From: Hydractinia symbiolongicarpus
Lineage: Eukaryota; Cnidaria; Hydrozoa; Anthoathecata; Hydractiniidae
DNA length: 60,000 nt
Assembly: GCF_029227915.1 (NCBI RefSeq)
Contig: NC_079878.1
Span: 20,735,501-20,795,500 of the forward strand
Direction of reading: 5' to 3'
Under the pieces are notes generated by a model. The model ran no database searches. It saw only the letters and a program-made list of their open reading frames with translations, and was not told the origin of the DNA. Positions 33,701 through 48,700 of this stretch are shown one piece after another; position 1 is the first letter of the stretch; every line of letters begins with the position of its first letter. Made by a program: the position numbers and the translations under genes.

Positions 33701-36700
33701 ATTTTTTCCGTTCCTTTCAAATAACATTTGTTGCAGTAAGTTTGACCTGGTAAGTCCTGATAATAATATTTACCACAAGCGACACAAACACCTTTAACAT
33801 TTGCGAAGGTTCCAGCAGGACATTGGACTAAATGTTTAAAACATGTAAACAAATAAACAAACCAACAATAAAGATTAATAAAAAACCAAAAATTATTTAC
33901 CGCATATCATTCCATTCTTATGAATTTCATATCCATGTCCACAGATATTAAACTTTGCATTAGCAGATAACGATTCCTCGACTATACTGAAATAGCTCGT
34001 GTTATCACTAATAAACACAATAGAAGTGTTGGATATCTCTCTTATAAATACTGCGGCTGCCACGGATAAATCTTGTCTCAACTTCACATTGGTATTTAAA
34101 ATATCCTCCGTCGTTTCGTTTGAATACATTAATTTAGGAAACGATAAAATAGTAATGGTGAGGAGTGATTCATTAAAACTGGTTGTAATGTTTTGAGTAT
34201 CAAACAAATTCATCTTTTGTACAATAGGAGCGAAAAAGGACGCATTTACTTCCGTCGCGTGGACACTGTTGTTCTTAATAACAATGTTGGATACTATGAC
34301 ATCAATTGTTAGTATAGAAGCTGGATATTGAAACTCCAATACATCCAAACGGGCTAACCTGCTTGTGACTTTACCAAAGTCATTAAAAGCTTTGCAATGA
34401 TAGTAACCAGAATATTTTAAATCAAGATCAGGAATGGAATACACTAACGATGTAGCTGCTAACTCGGTTGGTTCTTCCAACAAATCAAACTTTTGAAAAA
34501 ACCATTTATATGATGGCTTTGGAAAAGCTGATACGTTACATACAAAATTAGCAGACAAATTTTGTGCATTAGGAAGAAGAAACGTTACATCTTCAAGGTC
34601 TTCAATGAAGGATGGTTTTTCATAAACGTTTATGTATGTAGCATTTGAAGAAACCATACCAACTTTTGAAGTAACATCACAGACGTAATTGCCTCGATCA
34701 GATAACTCAACAGTCACAGTTAGAATATTTTTTGTTTCTTCATCAATTATTTTTTCGTTATGCTTCCAGGTATATGACACTGGGAGTTCACTTTGAACAG
34801 TGCCGCAATTTATGGTAATGTTGTTTCCATTTTCAACATCGTAGTAAGCCGTATTTCGTGAAGTTAACTTGGGAATGGCTTTGCAGTGAAAGCTTTCCTT
34901 CATAATGGTATCAATATCTTTCATAAGTTTGTTGATCTCTAGAAGTAGAGACTCCAAAGAAAAGGTATCGGCTTCTTTTTCCTCTGTTAGTCTTTCAAAT
35001 GACTTTGTTATGTTGGATAACATACTATAAAAATTATCTTTGTTGATAAAGTTTGATGGTAAGTTTTTCAAATCACTCAAAGAACTAATTAAGCAATCTA
35101 CAAAAGCAAGGCAAGATGATATATTTTGCTCATTTCTGTAAAACTCCATGTTTTGTTTCCATTGTGTAAGCACGTATGTTACCGTTGTTCTGTTACGATA
35201 GACAGATACTTCGTATTTCAACAAGAAAGCCATTTCAGATTGAGCGTTCAAAACAGAATGGTTAGTCACATCATTGTCATTTAACTCTACTGTTTCACTA
35301 GCACCACTGGTAATTTCCCTCAGTTCCAAGGCATCTTCAGTTAAATTCTGAAGTAATAGCAAAGAATACGTAACAAGATCCGCTGTTTGCTGAAGATTGA
35401 GACAGGCTTTTTGCAATGAGATGTTGTTAAGTTTGTCACCATCCAACGTTGTAACATAAATATTTTCTTCCATCTGATTGGCACTCAATGATCTCCTTTC
35501 TCTCTTATTTTTACATAAAGATTTCACTAAAATATCTTTTGTCGCTCTTTTCAAAGACAAATCTTTATCATCAAAGGAGTAAAGGAAGTAAAACTCAGTT
35601 GTTTTTCCATCCAATTTATTTTTAACGCCAACGCGAAGCAACATGTTTTGTAGAAATGGAAGTGTTGTGTTAAATGTAACAGGATTAAAAAACGAAATAA
35701 CATTTGACACATTTGGATGGCGATTAAACATTGTCATAATGCAAATTTCGTCTGATAGCAATGCTGATGCTGATAGGTCCTTTTGTTTCACCATATTGTG
35801 TTCTTGTTCTGCATTTAAGAGTGTTATGTTCATTTTTTCCAGCTCGGTTTCAAAAAATTCTTTGCTGTGCAAAACACTTCGTAATTTTGTACGTAAAACT
35901 TCCACATGTTGTTTCTGGTTCTCAATACTTTCATATAAATCAGTAAATATCTTAGGAATTTTATCGGACGACTTTAAGAATTCCTGTCTCTTTTTGATGC
36001 AGTTGGTATGTTTGAGAATACAAGACATGTTTGCCACTTTAGAAACGCAGGAATTTACGCAATGGCACAGCCTTGTCACATTGGAATGACCCGAAACAAG
36101 CACAGTTTCATTGTAACAGTTAGATACCTTTCTGGTAAGCTCCTCCGTGCTTTTACAAGGTAATAGACATGGTTTGGTATATGGAATTCTTTTGATCGCT
36201 ACTTCATACGTTCTACTGCATGAAACGAACATTCCAATAATAATTCCAACTACTCGACCAATTAACCTTCCAATTTTACTCCCAACCGGACCAAATATAG
36301 AGCCAATTAATGTTCCTGCACTGGTTGTTATTAATGATATTGATTCCTTTAAAGCAGCATCTATTCTTGCTTGCTCACGTGGGTCTTGTTTACATGTTCC
36401 AGTGTAGTATGGTATAAAAAGATGCTTAACCAAGTTGCAGGTGGAAGGACACGATTTTTCAATAACAGTTCGAACTTTCTCTTCAGTCTGATCACATTTT
36501 ATAAAAATGGCACTTCTATTCACTGCATTCTGACAGACTTGACACACAGGCACATCAAAGCATTTCTTTTCACAAGGTTGTAGAAGACATATTCCACTTA
36601 AGTTTTTGTCAATATACAATCTGTTGATGTATGTGTATGAGTCCATCTGTTGCTGGCTTATGTTTAGTTGAACAACTGCATGTTGATATAATTCATACGC

Positions 36701-39700
36701 ACGACGATGCGCTGATGAAACATTTTCATATTGTGCCTTTCTTGTCATTTGTATTTTTTTGAGGGAATTTAATTTATCTCTGGTTTCGAAAAATCTTTGT
36801 TCCGATATATTAAGCCGTTTGTTTGTCTCTTTGGAAACCTCTTCAAAGTTTCTTTGCATAACCATGTTAAGACGATGTGACATTACCATTGATTCTCCCC
36901 TAATCTCGCGAATGACGTTTTTCCAGCTAAAAATATCCCCAAGGTTGGTATGACCGGACACTTCAAAAGGATATTCTGAACTCAATGGAACTGTAAAGTT
37001 GTATGATAGATCTGATTCAGTGATGTTTAGAACTGTATTGTAAAAATCATTAAATATTTTGATGGAAGCATTCATAAAACCATTGAATCTATGTTCAATC
37101 CTACTGATATCTAAATGGAGCATATCTCCATTTTTAACGTGCAGACGTGCACTAAGCTTTCTTTCGGAAGTGAAGGTTGCAGTCACCTGAACGCGATTTT
37201 CATTGACTCCATACTGTAGTTCAACTAACACATCATCTATGCATAAGTTGTACAAACATATCCTTCCCACATAGGAAATGATAATATCTTTTTGATCAAA
37301 CGTAATAGGAGTCGATGTTGGATTTATTTCTATTCTTCTAATTTTTGTTACATACCTCAAAATGAATGAAATGTTTTGATCAAATTCTGAGATTTGTTTT
37401 GATTTTAACCAATACTGTAATGTTGAAAGGAAAGATTCAATGTCAAACAATTTTTCTTTTACGTCCTTGAACAATTCTGTAGTTTTTTGATAAAGATAAC
37501 TGCTTTTTCTGATTTCTTGCACCAGTGCATTTAAAGACAGCACAACAGAATCTTTTAATGGAAGAAATATTTTAGCTAGATCAATATGTTTGGTCTTTAA
37601 TCCAGTTTCCAGTTGTGTTAAATAGGTTTTTAAAACAATTTGATAAGTCCTCAGTAATAAGGTAGTCTTTGGCAAATTTTCAATACCACTGACCTTTCCA
37701 CCTTTCCCTTTAATTGACATTTTAATAAATGATTGAAAGGGATGCAAAGGATGGAATGTTATCGTGGAATAACCATAGTCGAAAGTTGACGCTGTTAGGA
37801 GTGGATTTAGCATTAATTCAAAATAATCGAATGAATCTAAAAAAAAGGAAAATTAAACACGCACGGCTTGTAAGGTAATTCTTTTTGCTTTTAAATTTTC
37901 TTTTTTACTAGATTGTTACCTTAAAAAAAGCTTACACTTAACATTACCTGGTTTACGCATGGATCCATCAAGATGCTGATCAAAACCTCTTAATTTTAAT
38001 AATTTCCCCAGAAAATCCAATTTAATCTCGTAGTTGAGTGAACCAGAATAAGTCAATTGAAAAGGTGCATCAAATTTTTGTAGCAGTAACTATAAAGAGA
38101 AAACTTGTAATTAACACTGCTTCTATCAAAGATTGAAATTATTAAAAAAGTTAAATTTTAAATAAAATAGCTTTGAACCTGCATAAAAATTGTTGTACAC
38201 ATAGTTCAAATCATTATTTTATGCATTCTTGCCCGCCTGTTAGGTTGCCACACTAAGGTTTCGTTTGGAGGAGCATTATAACACCAGGCAGAGTTGACAA
38301 CAGAAGTACTTTAAAATATGTTATCAAACGTTTACCTCATTAAGGTTTTCAGATTCCAAAGAAATATTGCCATCAATTGTAAATTTCCCTGTGTCCAAGG
38401 AGGATATGATACGACTTTTGATCTTCATGGCTGAATGAATACAAATTCTTTGCTCACCGGTAAAGACACAATTCTTCATTTTATTTTCCGATGGAATAAA
38501 AGATATTGTAGATACTGTAAAGTAACTGACTGGTATGCCAAGCGTTGTAAAATCATTAGAGATGTCAAGCCCTTTACCAACATTTACACTGACAATTCCA
38601 TTCATCAGATTAACAGCAAAACAAGTTGCCGTCAAATCAGAAACTTTCTGTATGCTTGACTGAAACTGAAAATTCATAAACATCTTAGGTGTGTACACAA
38701 CATAGAGATGACTTTTTGTTTTGGTGTCATGCAGTTGAGCGCATAACGGATAATCTTCCAATTTTTTTGCACTTACAATTTTTGAATGCAAGTTTTCTGG
38801 ATTGTATTTATGTATCTTATTCGTAACTGTCACAACAAACCAACTAGGAAATAGATTTTCCAGTGCCTTGAAAACAAAGTTTGGAAAGTAAAAACTGCCT
38901 ATCAAAGCATTTAGTATTTTCTTTCCATTCATCGTTACGTTGCATTGTGTAGGACATGTTCCAAACTCATTTTCTTCTAGCAATTGCAATGTTTCTTCTA
39001 CAGGCTCCAGGGTACTGTTGCCCGAAAATGTGTCAAGATTTTTTTTCGTGACACCATTCATTGATAAGGGCATCTTGCTCATAAAAGGAGCAGATACTGA
39101 CACCAATCCAGATGTGCCATTGGTGTTCCATTCACAGGTAGATGATAAAGAAATGTTATCTATTAGCTTTCGCTCTTGGCAACCTTGATTAAAAATATAA
39201 TTTCCAATTTTAACTGGCTTGGGCACGTCGTTTTGGAACACATACACAAAGTCATCTGGTAAAGGAAGAATGGGCAACTTATTCTTATTTATTTTATACT
39301 TCACTTTATACGTGCCAGGTTTATTAGATGCGATTTTAAATGACGCTTTCCTTTCAGGATATTTTAATGTCACAGAATTTGGTGAAAACGTCAACATCCC
39401 AGTTTCCTCTTGAATACTTATTTCAATATTCCCTTCAGCTTGAGTAGTGACAGCTACATATTCAGAGTCAATACCAACAAAAACAGGTGGCAGCTCTGAA
39501 ATAATAACCATGGTAACTTCACAATTTTGTCCTGTATATCCAGTTCCATCACAGTTACAACTGTACTCTGTTGTTGATAGGTGTATACAATCTCCATTGT
39601 GATGGCAGGGATTTGGTTCACAAGGAGTGATGGCTAAGTAGAAAATGCAAATAAACAGTCAGTAGTCTTAGCGATAATAATAAATGTAAAAACAATAACT

Positions 39701-42700
39701 TAACATCCCGTTTAAGAGCAAAAAGAAAATATGTTTTTCCTATTCCATTTAGATTAAACAGAATTTACGCATTTTAAATAAATATAGCAGCACATTTCTA
39801 TATTGTATGCAAGAAAAGGTTGTTTTGATTTAAAAGTGTGCTGCTACGGTCGTCACTTAACGAATTAATATTATTTTTGCCAATTCAACCAAATAAACAC
39901 ATATTTTAGCACCATACTTTTACATTGTGCATCTGTATTAGTCCATGATAATATGTTACTTCCATTTGAAACACATTTTGAAGTGCGCTTGCCAACTAGA
40001 TAATAACCACTTTGACATCGTCTCATACAAGTGGAGCCAAACCTTTGATCACATGGTATAACAATGGATCCATGAGTTAACTGAGAAAGAGCTGAGCATG
40101 CTTTTCCTATAATAAATGTTAATCAATTATCTGCTCAGACAAAAAATATTTATTACCATGTCCTGACTGAAATATCATAGACCAAGAGTTCGGTTGAAAA
40201 GCGAAGAAAAAAAAAGAAACCAGAACAAGTAGACAGAAATACTTGTATCAACAGTATTTTTATCAACTTCCAGAAATATGGTTACTTGCACTTTAAGAAA
40301 GTGGCACCTTATATAATTAGAGATAGGACAAATTCGTTTGATACAAAAGTAGCAGAAAGGAAACTTTAAAACAGAAAACGAAAATTTTAATCAATTTATT
40401 GTTTCTATCCAGTTCTGTAAAAAGTTAATTACTTTAATTGCTATAATATAAATGGCAAATTTTGAACTTCTAATTCTCTTATCTTTCTAATAAATAGCCA
40501 AATACGATTTCGATTATTGCCTGTTGATAACAACTGTCGAAACGTAGCCTATAATAAACTTGCTCCTTTATGATACGCCAACTTTATATTATCTAATAAA
40601 TGTTAATTTATCCCAATATTTTATTAGTGTAAAGGAAGGTTCTAAAGAACTGCAAAAATTCTTTTAAAAGAAAATCATAATCCAAAAAGGCTTGATTAAA
40701 GTGTTGTTAGAAGGTAAAATTTAAAACAAAGCTGTGTTTGGAAATTTTGCTTATCCAAAGAATAAAAAATTTCTTACGTTTACATTTAGCTTTATACCCT
40801 GACCAAGTCGTGATGGGCAAACAAGTACGTCTAGTTGATCCTTGCAAATCAAAACCCAGTGAACAGGAAAAGTTGCAAACTGAATCTGTCACAAAACCAG
40901 TACAATTCATTGTTCCAAACACAGGTTTTGAGATGCGTATACAAGGAAGAGCTAAGGAATATGAATAAAAAAATTCAAATAACAAAAAGTAAAATATCAA
41001 TAATAGAAAAATTAAGTTGGGAAATATAACAATGAGATATAAAATTAGTGTAACACAAAGGTAAAAAAGGAAATATATTTTATCTACAACAATATAAAAT
41101 AAATTGAAATATATAAGGGTCTAGTACAATCAGCCCAAAATTATTGGCTAAAAATTGTAAAGTTATTTCAAAATGTCTGGTCTTGAAAGCATATCAGAGC
41201 TAAGCATCGTTTCATTGTATATTGTTTTGTTTTGAAACTACGACCATGCAAAAGAGGATTAAATATACTGGGGTTGCATGTAGTAAGTGTAAAGTAGTTG
41301 TAAAGTTGTAAAGTTATTGTTGAAGTTATTAGAAAGGTGTTAAATTATTTCTCTTCGACACTTTTTGTATAGGATGCCAAGACATTTTGCAAATATACAG
41401 GAATAGAAGAAAAACTATTGACCAGTACAAACGTTTCTTGTATTTGCTTACTTTTTAAAGGTGCTCGTATTTATCTTAAATTTGTCCAAAACTTACATAC
41501 ACAGTTTTATTCGCTTTAATAACTACTGTAAATTTGTAATTGATATTTTCTCTTATTCTGCCTGCACCAAATTTTCTTTTAATATGAATGTTGATCATAA
41601 ATGTCAGAATATAACTGTTAGTCTATCGAGGTAAAAGAGAGAGTTTGACCTGCTTAACTAAAGTCCCTTGGGAAAAATAAGACAAGTTAATCAAACTAAT
41701 AAATAATACACAATATTGTACATTAAAAGCCTTAATTTTTTTCACATAGATTAAATATTAGAACCAAATAAAATTTCAAATGACCCTGTTGTTGCTTCGT
41801 TTTAGAACAGAGTAATCATACAAGTAGAAATATTTTCCTTGAAAATGTGAGCATATGATTACCTCGACATGTAAAAGTATCAGTATTCAAGATATACCCT
41901 CCTCTGCATAAGCATGTGTAGTTACCGATCGTGTTTTGACATACGTGATCACATCTATGACTTCTTTCTTGGCATTCGTCAACATCTAAAGTTAAATTAA
42001 CTTACCATAATGAACAAAGTTGAGACCATTTTGCCTGCAGTTCTGTACAAATCAATAAAATTTTAAATTTACCGTCACATTTATGCTTATCTTGATTCAA
42101 CCGATATCCAGCATTACAAGAGCATAAGTATGAGCCTTCGATGTTTGTGCATTGATGTTGACATATTCCAACTGTAGTAGTGCATTCATTGATATCTTGA
42201 ATAAAAAGAAGATATATAACTGAAGCATACAAGTATGAAAAATATACCAATACATACTTCTTGTGTCAATCGAAAAATAACCATCACGTCATCAGTATAA
42301 TGTTAGGTACACCCTTTGCCCTGTCAAATTTTTTTTATATATGTTTAGAAAACTTTTGCAACAAACTGATCATTAAAACTTACCTATACATGTTCTGTTG
42401 TTTGGATGCATTTGATATCCTTTCTTGCAAACACACTGATATGAGCCAGGGTAGTTGCGACACATACTCTTTGAAAGGTCGCAAGGAGCTTGAATGGAAC
42501 ACTCATTGATATCCTCGCAACTCTTTTTGTCATATAACAATCGAAATCCTTTTCGACATGCGCATAGGAATGAGCCAATCTGATTGACGCATACCTGATT
42601 ACATCCTCCGTTAAGGGACCTACATTCATTGATGTCTAATGAGAAAAATCAAATTATTATCGCTAGTGTACAATCTTGATTCAATTCCAACATCCTATTT

Positions 42701-45700
42701 TTTGCACTTTAAGAAACTGCCAATGTAATTATTTAAAAATATGAAAGGAGAATATTGGAGTTTATTTATATTTTAAAAGCCCCTTTGACCAGAAGTCCTA
42801 GATAACAGGTTTAAATGCAGAGGTACTAGAACCACAATATTAACAAAATTTTACAAAAATAATTAAATTTATAGGATCATATACTTTTCACAAACGGTTA
42901 CAGAAATATTGAGTTTTAAAGGTACTTTGATAATGTCATGAACCCATCGGTTTAGAAACAGACTTAATTTAGTCTTACTGACGTCACCAACTTGTTTCCA
43001 AGTTATTTGGTCTCAAAGTGATAACTGCATTGTAATAGCTTTATTAATTTAAATTAACATACTGACGTTAAATTGGTGTCATTGACGTCACAACGCTTAA
43101 TTTGTCGGTTAACTTTTGAGGCGTGTATTTTGCAGCTAGATCAAAGGAAAATGAACACATCCACATCACCTGTTACATTCCAACCGACACACTTATTGTA
43201 TTATTTTTTAATTTTAATTGAAAAGCGGGAATGAGTCAGTAAGATAGCAATTTGTTTCGTGTGCATGAGAGAACGGCAACAATAGACAACAAAATTGATA
43301 ATATGTATTTTGAAAAATATATATTTCATTTTATTAAAAGTAAAAGCTTTTCTGCTTTTACTTTTCATATAATGAAATACATATTTTTATAAATATTTTT
43401 AAACATGGCAAATTTTATTACAAAATTAATAATGCAATGACTTTTGGCTTTTGCAAAAGGATAGCAAATTCAAGATAGAAATAATAGTTAACAAATGTAA
43501 CAAATTAACACATCTATTTTTTTAAAAAAAAAATGCCTCAGTCAGTAATACCTTATTGGTCAAAAATAATATTACCTGTGCATGTCCTAGAATCATTGGA
43601 TAATCTGTACCCGGTTTGACAATGACAAGAAAATGAACCAGGTGTGTTGTAGCAATGGTGCTGGCATGCATTAAGTGTTGAAGAAGAACACTCGTCAATA
43701 TCTGAAAAAAAAAACAAGAAAAGTGTTTAAAAAGCAGATGAGACTTGATCATTTGCTTATTAAAATACATTTCAGATACCAAAAATCACTTTCACATCGT
43801 AACAGAGGTTTCTTCCTGTGAAAAATCCACCTGGGCAGAAGTAAAGAACTTGAAACTTGGTTTTAAATAGTATACGGATCATGTATTGTTATGACCATTT
43901 AATGAAATAAGGTCTCAAAATTTTGCAGATGTCAACAAAGATCAACCAACGTACATAAAAGAATATTTTTTACATATTGTTTACCTGGGCCTCAACAGTG
44001 TAGATCTTGAAATTCTGATCAAGAAAATGTATAGGAATAAAAATTCTTTCGCAAACGTCAGGAACCCTCCATTCCAAAACGTATAATGAACAAAAAACAC
44101 TGAAAAAATCCACTTAGACAGGAGTACATGGAAAAGGGAACCATAACTTTGATGGCGTCTGGCAGGACCGGGGTGGAAACAAAAACACTGGAAGGGTTAA
44201 GAAGATATAGCTAAAGGTTTAAAACTTTTGCTAACGTGAGCAAAGTCTCAAAAGCACAAAAAAATTTTCTTTACAGATTTGTATACCTTAATCATACAGT
44301 CAGGAATAACCGCAAATTAGATAGTCTAATTAGTCTACGATAGCCTATTTAGGCGATTTATCTCCCTTAATTAGTTTATCAACATGGTTTTTGCTGAAAA
44401 GGGTTAAATTTCCAGCGCGCATATTTTCAACATAGTGGTGCATAGCCTAAATAGACTATTTCTTGTCTAATCAGCCGATTTAAAGATTTTTGACGCATAA
44501 TTTTTAGTCCCGTAAAGCAAACTATAAAAAATTTTGCTCGTAACGAAGATGATGTAATGAGCAACATTAATTCCGAAAAAAGATGGTGCGACCAGACGTG
44601 GTTGTCTAGATAATTGTAAAAGAAGAAAACACATCTCCTAAATAGGAGCTGATCTCCTAACTAGTCTATGAAAAAAGCTACTATCCTAATTTGGTGTGAT
44701 AGCCTAATTTGCGGTTATCCCTGACTGGTATAGATCTTGAAGCGCTGATCAAGAAAATTTATAGGGTCATGTACTTTTGTTGAACGCTTTAAAGAGATAT
44801 TGGGGTTAGACAAAAATTTTTAAAGACGTCATCAACTCGTCCATTCCGAAACGGATTTAGGCACTCAGGTTTAGGAAACTTAACCAATTTAGCCACAGGT
44901 TGTCCATAGTTATTAACGCGGTGAAAAACAACTGACTTCACTACCTCGTTTCAAAGTTAATTGGCCTCAAAGTTATTACTACAATGCACAATGCACTACA
45001 ATGTTATTACTACAAGGCTTCACCAATCTTATTAAAAGCATTGACGTCAGTCTAAATGCATTGACGTCGCGCTGTAACATCAGAAAGATTAACAAGTTAG
45101 ACACAATACTTTTTCGGCTACATCAAAGGAAAATAAGCACATCCACTTTGCCTGTTCTGTTAATTTTGAAAGATTTCTTGTGATACGCAAATTATACAGA
45201 ACTTTCAAAAAAGTACCATAAAATTATAAACTGTGGATTTATTCCGCGAATCACATGGAGAGTACTTAGAAAGTGTGCACAATCTAACAACCAAAAAATG
45301 TAACTTGTGTTTAAATGAAAAACTTGTTATAGCATTATCTAATGACAACAACCTATATACTTAATAAACAATCAAAATTTATAACAAAATGTAGGCATAT
45401 AAACAAAGTATAAGATAGTTAATTACGACACAAGGGACAGATGTCATTGTAACGTTCATATCTCAACTGACAATTATTAAAGAAATAGATGAAACTCTGA
45501 GTCTTGAGATTTACGAGTTTTTCTTTCTTTTATTACAAATAAATATTGCTGTACCCATTTAAAAACGGGTGCGGAGCACTCTACTTGAACAAGAGGTGTA
45601 AAAGAAGTAATTTAATTTATATATATATATATTTTTTTTTTTCTCTCTTAAGAGCCAGCTGCTTCTCACAATTTATCATGGTTTAAAAAATGCAACATCG

Positions 45701-48700
45701 AAAGTAGCAAAAGTTTTCTAGGGTTGTGTTTTAAAAATTAACTCACTTACCCACACAGACAGTTCCTCCATCAGAATTCAATTGAAATCCTGTACTGCAT
45801 GAACATGAAAAACTTCCAACAGTATTTCTACAGGAAGCAACACAACTTGAAGAAAAGCTGTCACATGAGCATGGAGGAACAGAACATTCATTCACATCTA
45901 TGGTTATAAATACATGTCAATAAAATAGATTTGTATTTAAAAAATACAGATATTAACATTCTGTGGACAGTCATCATTAAACATTGTTGATATTCAGCTC
46001 AATAGTAAGTATGTTCATAGGATATTCTAGCACCAACAACTTTCTCGTTGTTTCTTATATTCCGTCATAAATAGGGTTACAAAAACAAAAAAGATCATAA
46101 AAACAATTGAAATTTAGTATTTGTGTCTACAATGCCGAAGTATGACTTCTGCTTCTCATACCTGAACAGGATCTATCAGTAGGAATGTTAGGATTAGTTT
46201 TCGTGAAACCATCTCTGCAAGTACAAGCATATGTACCAGGTAGATTTTGGCAATTGTGATCACATGGGCTTGAAGAACACTCATTTATGTCTAGTAAATA
46301 CAGAAAGCAAATCAGAATAAATATATCCTTAGTATGTCCTTTCTGTTGTATAAACTTTGTAATAACTTCGTTTTAATATCCTTACCATGTTGGCATTTGT
46401 CTCCATAGTAACCACTGTGACATGTGCATTTGTTTGGACTTGTACATCTTCCATTACCACACCCACTTGCACAAATTGCTATAAAAAATTGTTTTATTGA
46501 ATTCGACTGTAAAATGATACATGATGTCTTATTGCCTTGTTAGAAAATTTGTAATTGATATAATATTAACGTCAACTCTAGTTGATTTATAAGAATGGTT
46601 AATTATTTCAATTACCCACCAACATAAAAAGGAAAATAGAAAATTTTTAAATTAAAACACCTTAATTATTGAAAACAGGGGTTAATAAAATTTGACATTT
46701 GCAGATACCTCATTTTCAGGTTAAATAACCATCTATACCAAAGAAACGTATCGTGAGAACTATGTCAATTTGCAAGATGCTTTTTTACAACACTTATAGT
46801 ATTTTTACCTACTACTTGAAGGGCTTGCAGAATAATCCACTTAATTAAGAAGGCAAACAGTTGAGTGAATTTTATTTTGATGATGTTGTATGTGATAAGT
46901 CTAGCACTACCATCAAACCCTTACGGAATAACATATTATAGTAAAATCTAGAAACAACCTTTACAGGGTTTGTAGATATTAACCCTAGGAGGTGGAGGGA
47001 GGGGGCTTAAAATGTCCGCAGCTTTTTCTTTTTTCAAAATCTTTTTTGTACTCATTATTAGACCCTTTCCGAACTTTTATTAAACTTTGTGATTCTAAAA
47101 AAAAAATTTTTTTTTTGTACATTCCCGGGGGTAAGCCATTTGTGAACAGGGGTTAAAATATTTAAAGTTAATGTTTTTTTGTTATCTTCTTCTATGCTAA
47201 ATCTTTAGCCAAAAATGATTCAGTAAATAAACATTTGAAAGTAATCATATGTGTAAGATAAAATAAGGACCAGATGTGTAATTTACAGACCAGAATATAT
47301 AAGTTACGGACCAAAATTGATATTTTACAGAGCAGATTACCTTTCGTATTTGATGACGTCACTACAGGTGGTGATGACTTCATCCCACCCTACCCCCTAT
47401 CCTCCCGGTGCTATAGCAGACCTAAAAAGCCCAGGTTTATTAGGGTTAAAAACTGTGCAATCTGGTTCCCAAATGTTTTTGTAGTGTTGTTCCTGATATA
47501 AGAGAGCTGGAAAAGTGCTGTGAGAGCCAGGTTGACAATCTGTGAACTCAAATTTGGTTGACTCAAGTGATAGCTTTGATAACGACTGTTTTATTTGAAA
47601 TCTTAGTACAGGTGCTTATTATTTCCTACCCACTTAAACACTCTTTTTTCCATCGTTTTCTTTTTCCATTCTCGAGTGAATCGATTCTCGAGTGATACAA
47701 GGTTTGTACAGGCTTTAACAATTTATTGCGGAAGGGAAGGGGAAGTTGATTGTCCTATAAGCATGTACTGATAAAAAAATGACAAAATTCCTTTTAGAAT
47801 AGCAGAAGCAAAAGCATGATACTAACTGTCTCTCCATAGTATATGAGAATAATGTCTACAGATCTTTTGAGAAAGCTTAGAATCCTCCGAAGTCGAGGAG
47901 TTGTTTTTCGTATGGTGTTTGTGATAAAAAATGATTGGGACTTCGTTGGTGAATAAAAGCCTAATAAGTTCAACTCCGATGTTTAGTTATATATAATAAA
48001 GATTTTTTGAGAGCGACCTACTTCAGTCTAGAGAGATGATGCTCAAGCGTCAAGCCTTTTAAGATAGTCCAGATGTAAGCGTACGCGTACGCTCAACTTG
48101 CAAAAATAATTGCTTTCATTAAAAAAAACAATAGGATAGCGAGTTCCTTTCAAATTGCGCGAAAATAATTACTTCGTGTTAAAAACAAAAGCATAGCAAG
48201 AAACATTGTTTAAAAACAATACTCTGCGCGAGAAAAAATTAAACGCGAAGGCCATTGAATTTTAATTTTTTTTAACAACGAAACTAATTATAGTAACGCG
48301 ATTTTAATCTGATATATTTAAAAAACACAAGCTCTTTTAAAAAACAAGAAATGCAATGATCTAAATATTTAAAAAAAAACTAATGCTACTTTTAAAACTT
48401 TTAGTAATATTTCTTTATCGTCGAAACATATTTTTTAACATGCGAAACTTTAAAGTTCTTTTTATAAAAAGCAACGTTTAGCAACGCAAACGGGAAAACC
48501 CTACGTTCTAAAAAAATCTAAAAATATAACTTTTGACGTTTTATAGTATCACCTACACCTTATTGTTAAAAACATTGTCTTTGTTTTTTTTCAGCGCAAC
48601 AGCTCTATCTCTTAAAAGATTTAAACAATGCATCTCGCTGTCTATTTAGTTTTCGCGCAAATCTTTTATTTTATAAAACTATCAAACAATGGATCGCCAT

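Noticed and set aside
35643-36089. 148-codon plus-strand frame inside the receptor giant exon
   Set aside because: Antisense shadow of a long coding exon with clear domains on the minus strand.
33893-37813. Reading the 1,306-codon frame as a complete single-exon gene starting at the methionine at 37,813
   Set aside because: The frame is open upstream to a strong acceptor at 37,836, there is no signal peptide, and it ends at a donor in phase with the next domain exon.
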